A stretch of 64,000 bases of DNA from Parietaria judaica (lineage: Eukaryota; Streptophyta; Magnoliopsida; Rosales; Urticaceae): NCBI GenBank assembly GCA_954871525.1, contig OX940861.1, positions 41,243,201 to 41,307,200 of the forward strand, in the 5' to 3' direction. Below the pieces are notes generated by a model. The model was not told the DNA's origin. It worked only from the letters and a program-made list of their open reading frames with translations, and made no database searches. Shown here piece by piece: positions 1 to 9,590 of the stretch (positions are counted from its first letter, which is position 1; each line of letters opens with the position of its first letter). Made by a program: the position numbers and the translations under genes.

Positions 1-130
1 CCTCTGGTTTCGAACCCAAAGGAAGATGAAGCTCTCTACCGTAAAGGTAGTCTTCGACTTGCATTCTCCAAAATGCGTAGTCCGAACCATCGAACTTCAA
101 GCTTTGCCCTAACCCATCGTTTCCACCCAT
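1..130 (-). CDS. Copia gag, N-terminal part (runs off left edge)
   Basis: Read on the minus strand from an ATG at 130, 27 bases downstream of the primer-binding site. The frame is open to the window edge (about 43 residues). It contains KFDGSDYAFWRMQVEDYL, typical of the start of the gag polyprotein of plant Copia retrotransposons (UBN2/gag_polypeptide family: a variable N-terminus followed by an aromatic F-x-G-x-x-Y-x-x-W motif). Gag forms the cytoplasmic particle in which the element RNA is reverse-transcribed. Its position directly after LTR and PBS confirms the start choice. The rest of gag and any pol lie outside the window, so intactness cannot be judged. Confidence 0.8.
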   Translation of the reverse strand, partial: MGGNDGLGQSLKFDGSDYAFWRMQVEDYLYGRELHLPLGSKPE

Positions 131-155
131 CGTCTTCTAGATCGCAACACAACCC

Positions 156-173
156 GGTTGCTCTGATACCAGT
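156..173 (-). promoter_or_regulatory. Primer-binding site of left-edge Copia element
   Basis: The minus strand reads ACTGGTATCAGAGCAACC immediately after the LTR end. TGGTATCAGAGC is the standard plant retrotransposon primer-binding site complementary to the 3' end of initiator methionine tRNA. Confidence 0.85.
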
Positions 174-700
174 TGTTAGGGAATAGTCACCGAATCCCCT
201 TTGAACCGAAGACGAAATGATGGCAAGAAACGAAATAAAAATGACACCGGAGATTATAGTGGTTCGCCCCCAATGCGGGAGGTACGTCCACTTGCCGCTT
301 GCAAATATGATCCACTAGAATCTCCAACGGAGTTGTTCGAATACACCCTCGAGCTCACTCACTCTTCCCTTGTGTTTACAAGTGTTTCTCACTTCAAGAA
401 CAAAACCCCTTTGTTCTTCCCTTCACCAGAAATGGTGGCTACAACAGAGAAACTAAAGTCCTCACAACACAAGCTTTCTTCTCCAAGCTCTTCACACAAA
501 ACTCTCACCTTTTTTTCTCTCTTCTTCTTCTTGAAGGATGAAGAAACCCTTGAGCTCTCAATTCTTGGCCTTGGTCAAAAGCTTGTCCAAGAAGACAACT
601 TTTTCATCATGAAAGTCTAAAAGCAACATAGAGGAAATACCAATATTACCCCTAAGCTAATCATGACTTTCCCAATTGAATTAGGCTTCACATCATAACA
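174..700 (-). mobile_element. 5' LTR of a Copia retrotransposon (minus orientation)
   Basis: On the plus strand it begins TGTTAGGG at 175 (174 is the adjoining T) and ends TAACA at 700, giving TG...CA ends about 527 bp apart. The PBS and gag start lie just to its left on the minus strand, so this is the 5' LTR and the element continues left, out of the window. The flank after 700 is ATATA; the matching duplication cannot be tested. The 139-residue plus-strand open frame inside it (201-620) is not coding. Confidence 0.75.
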
Positions 701-1195
701 ATATATGACACAAAATAGCTGAATAATGTACTAAAATTTGTAAAAATATAACTTGTGAAAACTCATAATGAGGTAATTGTCTGAAAAATAAACCGATAAA
801 GTTGGATTAGAATTGGGTGATTTTGTAGCACCATCTATAAATTTTGATTAACTTAGTTGTTATATTGAATATTAATTATGTTATATGAATTTAGTAACGA
901 GTATTTTGAATTTTAGATGCTTGTTATTGGATAGGTGAATGAAGGACTATAAAGCAGCATAATTGGAAGATAAAAAATTAAAAAAAAAATTACCGTTTTT
1001 CTTTTTAGTTCGAAAGAAAGGTACTTTGAATTACGGTTAAATAACTTCCGAGCAAATATGTCAATATAAGGCAATTTTAGGTATCCGTCATATTTTAATA
1101 CTAAAATAAAACTTACAAGTCCCTAAAATGCGGGAAAAAAAATATAACAAGCACCAAAATTTTGAAAGTAACGATTTTTTTATATATAAATTCAG
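701..1195. other. AT-rich, no gene seen (probable OSC intron)
   Basis: About 500 bp of AT-rich sequence between the Copia LTR and the first visible cyclase exon. It ends in a normal 3' splice site (ATTCAG, AG at 1194-1195). It is best read as the 3' part of the intron into which the Copia element inserted. Confidence 0.5.
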
Positions 1196-2319
1196 GTACG
1201 TAGAGTGCACATCTTCTTCAATTCAAGCATTAAGTTCATTTAAGAAAGTGTATCCAAAGCACAGAAGAGCAGAGATTGATGAATTCATTAGCAAAGGAGT
1301 AGAGTTTGTAGAAGAAGCACAAATGGCAGACGGGTCTTGGTATGGGAATTGGGGTGTGTGCTTCACCTACGGCACGTGGTTTGCCGTGAAGGGCTTGGTC
1401 TCCGCCGGCAGAAACCAACGCAATTGCGAGTCTCTCCGCAGAGCACTCGATTTCTTGCTAAGCGTGCAGACCAGGGACGGAGGGTGGGGCGAGAACTATA
1501 TTTCATGCCCTAACAAGGTCTTAACTATTTTTAATCTGTTATTATGTTTGATACTTAGAACTAGGGATGAAAAAAAAAAAACCCGGGAAATACATGTTTT
1601 TAAACACATCGGGACCAGAATTGCTTTTAAAAATAAAAATAAAAAACCGCAGCCGTATTAAACCGGGACTATTTTTTCAAAACTGCATTCGGATTAAAAT
1701 TGGTTCCGATTTTAAGAATTAAAACAACCCAGAGTCCGGATTATAAATTACTCAAACCCGCTTTTTAACTTATTGTTGATTTTTAGTATTTTTTTTTTCT
1801 CCTTATAAATACACCAACCCGAGTTTATAATTTTGTTGTTAGTTCCGAGACTAGGCCACTTGTTATTCTCGCACCGGCACTCTTTCAGTACGGGCCGGGA
1901 GTGTGGGTGGGTGGGAGCGCTAGTGGTGTTTTGTAGGTGGCATTGGGTCTCGGTTGTGTTGTCATTAACTAACTGTTATAGTTAGTTATTAGAAGTCACC
2001 ACGTGGCCCTCTCCTATTGGGTATGATTTCGAAGAATACAAGTCTCTGAATCTGAGTAAATTATGAATGTGGACGTGTTTCATTTTCAGGTGTACACGCC
2101 TTTGGAAGGAGAGCGCTCCAATCTGGTGCAGACTGCGTTTGCACTCATGGCTTTGATCCTCGGTGGACAGGTCAGCTCACTACTTTATTTCTTATTATTA
2201 TTATTATTTATTAATAATGAATCTATATGTATAAGTATAACCTCAATATATATAGAATTGTAATACTCAACGTAGACTTATATATATATATATATATAAA
2301 TTGTAATACTCAACGTAGA

Positions 2320-2351
<32 letters not shown>

Positions 2352-3267
2352 ATCAGGGGCGGAGCCAGGATTTCGCCAAGAGGAGGCGAAAAAAAATTAA
2401 GCCAAAATTTTTAGAATATGATATGATAAATAAAATATTTTTTATAATTAATTTTAATAATCGATGAAATATTTAGTGATACAATTATGCAAAGATTATT
2501 ACTTAATGTATAATAAAAGAATCTTTCTATTAAGAAATGAGTACTAATATAGAGATCATAAATATTAAAAAAAATCAAGTTGATGGCAATTGAATCTTAG
2601 TCTTCTAGGAGAGAGAGTTAAAACTATTCTCAAATAACCACTACACCAGAGTATTAACTTTGTTTGTTTGTTTTTTTTTTTTTTTTTGAGGAAGTATTAA
2701 CTTTGTTTAGTTATGATACATTTAGCATATATTGATAAAGCTATATATATTTATTCATTAAAAATAACGGATTTGAATCAAGTGGGGGCGGTCGCACCCG
2801 CTCGACCTTTACTAAATCCGCCCCCTTAATATAATTATAATGATACATGTACAGGCTGAGAGAGACTTCACCCCTATCCACCGTGCCGCAAGGGTGTTGA
2901 TCAATTCTCAATTGGATGATGGAGATTTTCCTCAACAGGTATTTGTATTTATTTATGATCAACAAAATAAATATAGCATTATTTACGTATATCATAAATC
3001 TAAACTATCTATCCATGTCTATTGCTTACCTAATTTTACACAAAATTATAAAACTATCCTTTTTTTTTAGTGTTTTGACTTTTGATAACTAAAGGTCAAT
3101 ATTCTAAGAAAACTTAAAAACTACGACAAAGTTAAAGATTTTTTTTTTTCCTTCTTAGTTTCGTTGAATCGTAGAATTTAGATATAAGATGAATGAGTTA
3201 GGGCTAAAATACGAATAATATTTGTATTTTGTGCATAAGGCGATAATTTTTTGAAGCAATAGAAAAC

Positions 3268-3320
<53 letters not shown>

Positions 3321-3485
3321 TGTGGCTTGGAAATAAGATGTGGTTATATATTGAAATTGCAGGAGCCGATTGGGGTGTCGATGAGGAACCTAATACTACA
3401 CTACACGTCGTACCGAAATGTGTTCCCTATTTGGGCTCTCGCTCAATACCGCAATTTGCTTCTCTTATCTCATATCAACACCTAG
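1196..3485 (+). CDS. Oxidosqualene cyclase (triterpene synthase), last four exons
   Basis: Exons 1196-1517, 2090-2170, 2855-2938 and 3363-3485 join in frame (GT-AG introns) to about 202 C-terminal residues ending in TAG. Oxidosqualene cyclases fold 2,3-oxidosqualene into sterol or triterpene skeletons at the ER membrane; plant members are about 760 residues. Visible family marks: [12 protein letters not shown], the QW-type repeats [17 protein letters not shown] and GGWGENY, then [25 protein letters not shown] and [13 protein letters not shown] near the end. The first exon starts in phase 2, as expected after a proline codon in this family. The catalytic DCTAE exon and all N-terminal exons are absent from the window. 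No stop or frameshift occurs in the visible exons. Product class (amyrin, lupeol, other) cannot be assigned from this part. It may be an intact gene with a Copia insertion in an intron, or a truncated pseudogene. Confidence 0.85.
2279..2350. repeat. TA microsatellite pair in OSC intron
   Basis: Two (TA)n runs, near 2280-2298 and 2324-2350, are separated by a short unit (AATTGTAATACTCAACGTAG) that also occurs just upstream of the first run. This makes a small tandem duplication. Confidence 0.8.
2355..2826. mobile_element. Small inverted-terminal element in OSC intron
   Basis: Starts AGGGGCGGAGCCAGGATTT and ends AAATCCGCCCCC, so the ends are inverted copies of GGGGCGGA. The interior is AT-rich and non-coding, about 470 bp. 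The GGGGCGGAGCCAGGA start is one I associate with abundant plant non-autonomous DNA elements, but I cannot assign a superfamily and no clean target duplication is seen. Confidence 0.45.
3271..3317. repeat. TA microsatellite
   Basis: Uninterrupted (TA)n of about 47 bp in the last intron of the cyclase gene, about 45 bp before the final exon. Confidence 0.9.
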
Positions 3486-3825
3486 TCCCTTTTAATATCT
3501 ACTCTTTATCATATAATTTCAGGATGGTGAATTTTTTCTATGTCGTTTTGCAATTACAAGAATAAAATATGTCAAAGTTGGTTGTTTGAATGTCGTTTTG
3601 CAATTCCATGTATTCATGTCGAACTTGTGTTATAGTTTAAGGGTGTGTTTGTTTGTATTAAGATTCAGACGTCTGAATCTGAATGCACATCTTAATATTA
3701 AGATCTTACATCTAGATCTGAATGGTCAAAAATTAAGTCTGTTTGTTTTTTAAGATCTGGATGCAGATCTGAATGTAATTTTGTTTTTTAATTACGTTTC
3801 ATTCCACAAAACGCTCATTATGTGC

Positions 3826-3957
3826 TGTAGAATAATGTATAGTTGTTCTAGTTTCATCTTTGTGGTACTTTTGCCACAATTTACTTTCTTGTAATTAGGG
3901 TTGTAAATACCCAATTCAATCAATGAGAAAATCATTTTTCCCATTCTAAATTTCACA
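3826..3957 (+). repeat. 5' LTR of inverted-interior Copia element
   Basis: Begins TGTAGAATAATGTATAG, ends AAATTTCACA; followed directly by TGGTATCAGAGCC (PBS). Confidence 0.9.
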
Positions 3958-4221
3958 TGGTATCAGAGCCACGAAGGGAAAAAACCCTAGCCACCGTCGC
4001 CGCCTCTTTCCCGTCGGACGTTCTTCTCCGGCGAACTCTCCGGTGACGCGTGCTCCTCCGGCATTCCTCCGGAATCTTCGCGAGCTTTTCCCGCTCGGCG
4101 ATTCTCTAAGTCGTCTTCTCAGATCTGTGACCAGATCGTCTCCAAGCTCAGACGCGCTCATCGCCGGACGTCCTTCTTCAGCATCTCTCCGCTGCATTTT
4201 CCTTCTCCGACAAGTACTCGA

Positions 4222-4519
4222 TTGCCACGCGGGAAACGCCCTGTCGAGTGTAAATGGGTCTTGACGGTCAAGTACAAGACCGATGGGAGTATCGAGAGAT
4301 TCAAAGATAGACTTGTCGCAAAGGGTTTCACCCAAACTGAAGGAATCGACTTTCAAGAGACGTTTGCTCCAGTGGCTAAACTAAACACGGTACGAGTACT
4401 TCTTTCTCTTGCCGTAAATATGGAGTGGCCACTATTTCAACTTGATGTCAAAAACGCATTCCTCAATGGCGACCTTCAAGAAGAAGTCTACATGAATATA
4501 CCTCCAGAACTAGAAAAAG
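4222..4519 (+). pseudogene. Copia reverse transcriptase fragment (plus-strand copy)
   Basis: Open frame beginning [12 protein letters not shown] and containing [16 protein letters not shown] sequence (here [18 protein letters not shown]), [13 protein letters not shown] and [18 protein letters not shown]. These are hallmark N-terminal motifs of Copia RT_YqkK/RVT_2. It is joined at its left directly to the untranslated leader, so gag, protease and integrase are missing here. At its right it turns into inverted sequence after the LEKD motif. It cannot make a functional RT. Confidence 0.85.
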
Positions 4520-7430
4520 ACTCCTCATCATCACCAGTCATGATGATGTCATCAACGTACACAATGAGAATTGCAATCTTTCCATTGATGTTCCGTTTAA
4601 CGAAGAGAGTATGATCGGCTTGACATTGGAGGTATCCACTAGAAGTGACGGCCTTGGTGAATTTCTCAAACCAAGCACGAGGAGACTGTTTTAAGCCGTA
4701 CAACGACTTTTTCAGTTTGCAGACTAGGTGACGATTGGATCTTTTTCTAGTCCTGAAGGTATATTCATGTAGACTTCTTCTTGAAGGTCGCCATTGAGGA
4801 ATGCGTTTTTGACATCAAGTTGAAATAGTGGCCACTCCACATTTACGGCAAGAGAAAAAAGTACTCGTACCGTGTTTAGTTTAGCCACTGGAGCAAACGT
4901 CTCTTGAAAGTCGATTCCTTCAGTTTGGGTGAAACCCTTTGCGACAAGTCTAGCTTTGAATCTCTCGATACTCCCATCGGTCTTGTACTTGACCGTGAAG
5001 ACCCATTTACACCCGACAGAGCGTTTCCCGCGTGGCAATTCAGTGAGACTCCATGTTCTGTTGCTATCCAATGCTCGAATTTCTTCTTCTACTGCATGTT
5101 TCCAAGCAGGAACCTGAAAAGCTTCATGAATAGAGCTAGGGACCTTGATGCTATCAAGGTTAGTGATAAAAGCCCTATATTTCGGATGCAACTTGTTGTA
5201 GGCAACATAACGTTCAATGGGATATTCGGTGTTCCCATGAACAGGTTTCTTACGAATGCCTTTCCGGAGAGCAATAGGGAGATCTGAATCATCGACCACG
5301 GGTTGAAGAATTTCCGTACCTGATGGATTCGTCGAGGTAGAGGGAGTCAGATCCGGATCTTGGCCGATTAGACGATGTGAGGAGGTCTCTACATGTTCAG
5401 GAGACCGGGATGAGCTAGGAGAAGAAGAGTCTGAGATATTTTCGACAACCGGAAGAGGAATAGGAGTCGAAGGGATATCAAGAATGTCGATTGGTTGGAT
5501 TGAAGGTGATGGGTTTTCGGGTTGAGTGTCTTGATTGACTTTCCAAATTTGAGATTCCCAAGAATTCTCCCCCTGAATGTCGGATTTGGGGAAGAAAGAC
5601 TCACCTTCAAAGAAAGTGACATCCATTGAGTTATACGTAGTGCGAGTTGAAGGGCAATAACATCTATACCCTTTTTGATGCAAAGAATAACCCAAGAATA
5701 TGCACTTGACAGCTCGAGGATCGAACTTGGATCGATGCTATGTGTGGACATGGACAAAGGCGGAACACCCGAAGACCTTTTTGGGTAGGTCTGAAGAGAA
5801 GGATAGAAGATGTGGATGAATTTCGCTGAGGACTTGACGAGGAGGGAGAAAATTCAGGACACTACTCGGCATACGGTTGATGAGGTATGTCGCTGTGAGG
5901 ATTGCATCACCCCAAAAATGTTTTGGGACAGACTTTGCAAACATTATGGATCGAGCGACTTCGAGAATATGTCTGTTTTTCCGCTCAGCAATACCATTTT
6001 GTTGCGGTGTGTCCACACATGAGCTTATATGAACAATCCTTTTTTCTGTCAAGTATGGCGAGAGAGTTTGATTGAAGTAATCCCGTGCGTTGTCCGTATG
6101 GAGAACTTGCACACGGGTATCGAATTGTCGCTCAACTATGGAGTAGAAGTGTTTAAAAATTAGAGCAGCTTCGGTTTTGTCTTTCATGAGAAATGACCAC
6201 GTCATTCGAGTGTGATCATCGATAAATGTGATGAACCATCTAGCTCCACTAGTGTGACGTACCCTTGAGGGCCCTCATATGTCGCTATGAATCACAGAAA
6301 AAGGTTTTGATGATTTATAGTCGACTCTATGGAAGGAATGTCGGGTATGTTTTGCAAATTGACACACTTGACAGTGATAATGAGAAACAGTGATAATGAG
6401 AAGGTTTGATTTTGGTGAACAAATTTGGAAACGCTTTTTCAAGATATGGGAAGCTGGGATGACCAAGGCGATAGTGCCATAACATAACTTGATCTTCGAC
6501 AGATACATGATTGGAAAGAGTAATAGCACTTGATGACACATGACCTTTGTCGGAATCTTGAACTTGTGTTACCAGAGAAGTTGTATCTTTGAACATGTAG
6601 AGGCCATCGCGCATCTCACCTCGACCAATTTCCTTTCCGGAACCCAACACCTGAAAATCACAAAACATGGCAAAGAAACGGACCATGCACTTATCATCAT
6701 GAGTAAGTTTACTGACCGAAATAAGGTTGCACCGGATATTTGGAACGAAGAGGACAGATTGGAGAACAATGTCCTCTGATATTCGAACTGATCCAATTCC
6801 TACAACCGGTATAAACGTCCCGTCAGCGGTCCTTACGGTGTGATCACCCGTAATTTGCCTGAATGTGATAAAGTAGCTTCGATCTCCTGTCATGTGATCG
6901 GATGCACCTGAATCGATGATCCAGGTTTTCGGTTGCCGGATTTGAACAAGACGGTCGGACGTCAAGCTCGTATGGGCATGAGTATCGGTAGTGTGATCGA
7001 CACTCGGATTTGATAGAGACTCAGACTCCTCTTGAACAATGACCTTTTTCTCGAGATCGTTGAGTTCACTACTGATACGCTTTAATAATTGACTGACTGT
7101 AGCTATATCCTGAGGACTCATACCTGACGTGTAGTTATCCGTGCGATTTGTTGGTTTGCCGTGCAATTTCCAACATTGGGGTCTCCAATGACCACGAGCT
7201 TTGCAATGATCACACCAAAGACGTCCTCGACGTTGTGTCGAAGAGAAGTGAGCGGGAGTAGAGGATTTGGCTCGAGAAGACATAGTTTTAAACAAGCGCG
7301 AGTCGTAGAGGCAAGTCGAGAAAAAATAAATTTTCTGTTGGTTGGGACACAAAATTTTTCGTGTGGGCACAGGCAGAGAAATTAATGACTTTTCTGGGTG
7401 TTGGGACTCAAAAATTTCACGCAGGAACAC
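4508..7430 (-). pseudogene. Copia gag-PR-INT-RT segment on the inverted strand
   Basis: Reading leftwards from about 7430: zinc knuckle CDHCKARGHWRPQC, protease motif WIIDSGASDHM, GAG-pre-integrase LWHYRLGHPSFP, integrase with HSDI, HTDNARDYF and the NGIAERKNR glutamate, then RT with FNGD-type [18 protein letters not shown] and finally [12 protein letters not shown] near 4515-4545. Order and motifs match a Copia polyprotein. The reading frame is broken: it shifts near 6330-6540 (between pre-integrase and integrase core), stops near 5740 and again near 4724. The N-terminal gag domain is not recognisable; upstream minus-strand sequence (7440-8200) is leader-like and rich in CCGGCG. No RNase H is attached, because the strand switches. 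Confidence 0.8.
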
Positions 7431-8240
7431 ACAGAAGGAATTTTAGGGAATTTCTGTGTGTTGGGACATGAAATAATACACAGGGACACGCACAATAAAG
7501 ACAAAATAAATTGAACCTTTTTTCTTTGTAATTTCAGCACTCCACGTGGGACCCACACACCACAAAAAACTTTGCTCACACGAATGAAGCTCGCAGAGCT
7601 GAAGGACCCAAAGATGCACGTCGAAGAGAAGTCGCCGGAGATAGATTTCCGGCGAGAAGATGCACGTCGGAGAGCGAAGGTCGAAGATGCGCTGAGCGAA
7701 GGTGCTCGCCGGGAGATGGGTGTGCTGAGCGAAGATGCTCGCTGGGAGATGCTCGCCGGTCGGAGGTTAGGGATTCCAGATCTGGAGAAGCCGTGGCTGG
7801 TCAGAGATCTCGCGTGAAAGGCGGCGCGTCTGAAGCAGCGACTGCAGGTCGCCGGAGAGGACGGGCTGCGAAAACGCAGATCTGGTGTGCGACGGGAGCT
7901 GTGATTCACATCGGAGAACCGCCTGAGATGGAGGATTCGCATAGCTCTGAAGAAGGAGACCTGGGCTAGAGCGTCGCCGGAATCTGGGTTGATGATGACG
8001 TCGCCGGAATGTAGCGACTGAAGCTGAAAAAATGGCACGGAGAATCTTGACGCCGGAGAAATGCCGGGAACACCGAGAAAGCTTATGATTACCGGAGTAA
8101 CACCGGGTAAGCAGTTGCAGCGGAGAGAGGTTTAAGCTGGTCGGAGATGACGAGGAGCCTCGCCGGAGTTCGAGAAGCTCAGATGAAGCTGAGATTTGAC
8201 TCAGTCAATTTGTCGAACAGATGGCGTTCAACAGAGAAGA

Positions 8241-9205
8241 CGACCTGGAATTCTCATTGTGTACGTTGACGACATCATCATGACTGGTGATGACTCGGAG
8301 GAAATCGCAAAACTAAAGCAAGTACTCGCAACCAAATTCGAGATTAAAGATCTCGGAACTTTGAGATACTTCTTGGGCATGGAAGTAGCAAGATCAGACG
8401 AAGGCATTGCTATCTCCCAAAGGAAGTATGTACTTGACTTACTTCAAGAAACCGGTGTACTTGGTTGCAAGCCGGTTGACACTCCGATGGATCCGAACAA
8501 GAAGTTCTCTCATTCCGCCGAAAGCGCTCCTGTCAACAAAGGGAGATATCAGAGACTTGTCGGTAAACTCATATATCTCTCGCACACACGTCCGGACATA
8601 GCCTACTCTGTCAGTGTTGTAAGTCAACACATGAACAACCCAAACGAGGACCATATGGAAGCCGTGAACCGAATCTTGAGGTATCTAAAGTCTACCCCCG
8701 GTCATGGCTTATTGTTCAAGAAATCAGAGAACTGTGAGGTCAAGATCTTCACCGACGCTAGTTGGGCTGGAGAAGCCACAAATCGAAGATCAACCTCGGG
8801 TTATTGTTCATATGTATGGGGAAACCTCGTTACTTGGAGAAGCAAGAAGCAATCGGTTGTTTCCCGTAGTAGCGCAGAGTCCGAGTACCGTGCTCTTGCT
8901 TTAGGCATATGCGAGGGAATGTGGATCCAGAGGCTCTTGAAGGAGCTAAGGATGGATCATCCAAGGGCTATCAAGATGTTCAGTGATAGCCAATCCGCAA
9001 TCAGAATCGCCAAGAATCCAGTTCACCACAAAGCACATTGAAATTGATAGACACTTTATTTCGGAAAAGGTCAATGGAGGCATCGTCGACTTGGATTCAG
9101 TCCAAACTTCAGATTGCGGATATCCTCACCAAGGCTCTACCTCGGTGTTCTTTTGATGATCTAAGTTCCAAGCTTGGGTTCTATAACATATACTACCCAT
9201 CTTGA
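8241..9205 (+). pseudogene. Copia RT C-terminus and RNase H (plus strand)
   Basis: Begins at the RT active-site motif [12 protein letters not shown] and continues with LGMEVARS, YQRLVGKLIYLSHTRPD, FTDASWAG (RNase H first aspartate) and SRSSAESEYRALA (RNase H glutamate region). A frameshift lies near 9020-9040, after which the last part continues in another frame to a TGA at 9203-9205, just before the polypurine tract. The left junction at about 8240 joins leader-like inverted sequence to the RT active site. Confidence 0.85.
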
Positions 9206-9212
9206 GGGGGAG

Positions 9213-9343
9213 TGTAGAATAATGTATAGTTATCTAGTTTCATCTTTATGGTACTTTTGCCACAATTTACTTTCTTGTAATTAGGGTTGTAAATACCCAA
9301 TTCAATCAATGAGAAAATTACTTTTCCCATTCTAAATTTCACA
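9213..9343 (+). repeat. 3' LTR of inverted-interior Copia element
   Basis: TGTAGAATAATG...TTTCACA, matching the 5' LTR with roughly four to five differences over 131 bp; followed by TGTGC. Confidence 0.9.
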
Positions 9344-9348
9344 TGTGC

Positions 9349-9590
9349 TATAATTGTCAAAACATTGCCATCTTTTCTTCGAGCAATATATGCTTGCTAT
9401 CTTTGAGCCATTCCCTTTGTCGAAAATGATTGGACAATAGAACAAATGCATCACGAGACATCCGCATCAACTCTATACATTGTTGATTTGAGCCACGTAA
9501 CAACTCTAATGTATATCGTGCACCGGTTAGAGATGACGTGTTATCTCGAATTCTAGGTACATAATTTAGTTGAGAACGACGTCTGTACTA
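9349..9590 (-). pseudogene. PIF/Harbinger transposase N-terminal remnant
   Basis: The minus strand encodes TGARYTLELLRGSNQQCIEL, then MSRDAFVLLSNHF and LEEKMAMF. This is the characteristic N-terminal layout of plant Harbinger (HARBI1-like) transposases. A one-base shift after MAMF breaks the frame; the expected AHNER motif continues across the Copia insertion site into 3825-3805 and then stops. The nuclease domain with the DDE triad is missing, so it is not active. The Copia TGTGC target lies within this AHNER stretch. Confidence 0.75.

Larger units (their letters stand above)
3826..9343 (+). mobile_element. Copia retrotransposon with inverted interior
   Basis: LTRs of 132 and 131 bp flank a PBS (3958-3970) and a polypurine tract (GAGGGGGAG, ending 9212). 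A perfect 5-bp duplication TGTGC sits at 3821-3825 and 9344-9348. LTRs differ at about five sites. Inside, the 5' leader and the first part of RT are on the plus strand (to about 4519), then 3.7 kb is on the minus strand (leader, gag zinc knuckle, protease, integrase, RT), then RT end and RNase H are on the plus strand again (from about 8241). The N-terminal RT segment is therefore present twice in opposite orientation (4222-4519 and about 4730-5030). Confidence 0.85.

Noticed and set aside
201..620. 139-residue plus-strand open frame
   Set aside because: Lies inside a minus-oriented LTR; low-complexity Ser/Phe/Leu content and no homology signal.
7382..8038. 218-residue minus-strand open frame
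   Set aside because: Arg/Ser-rich product of the CCGGCG-rich Copia leader; lacks gag motifs. Treated as untranslated leader.
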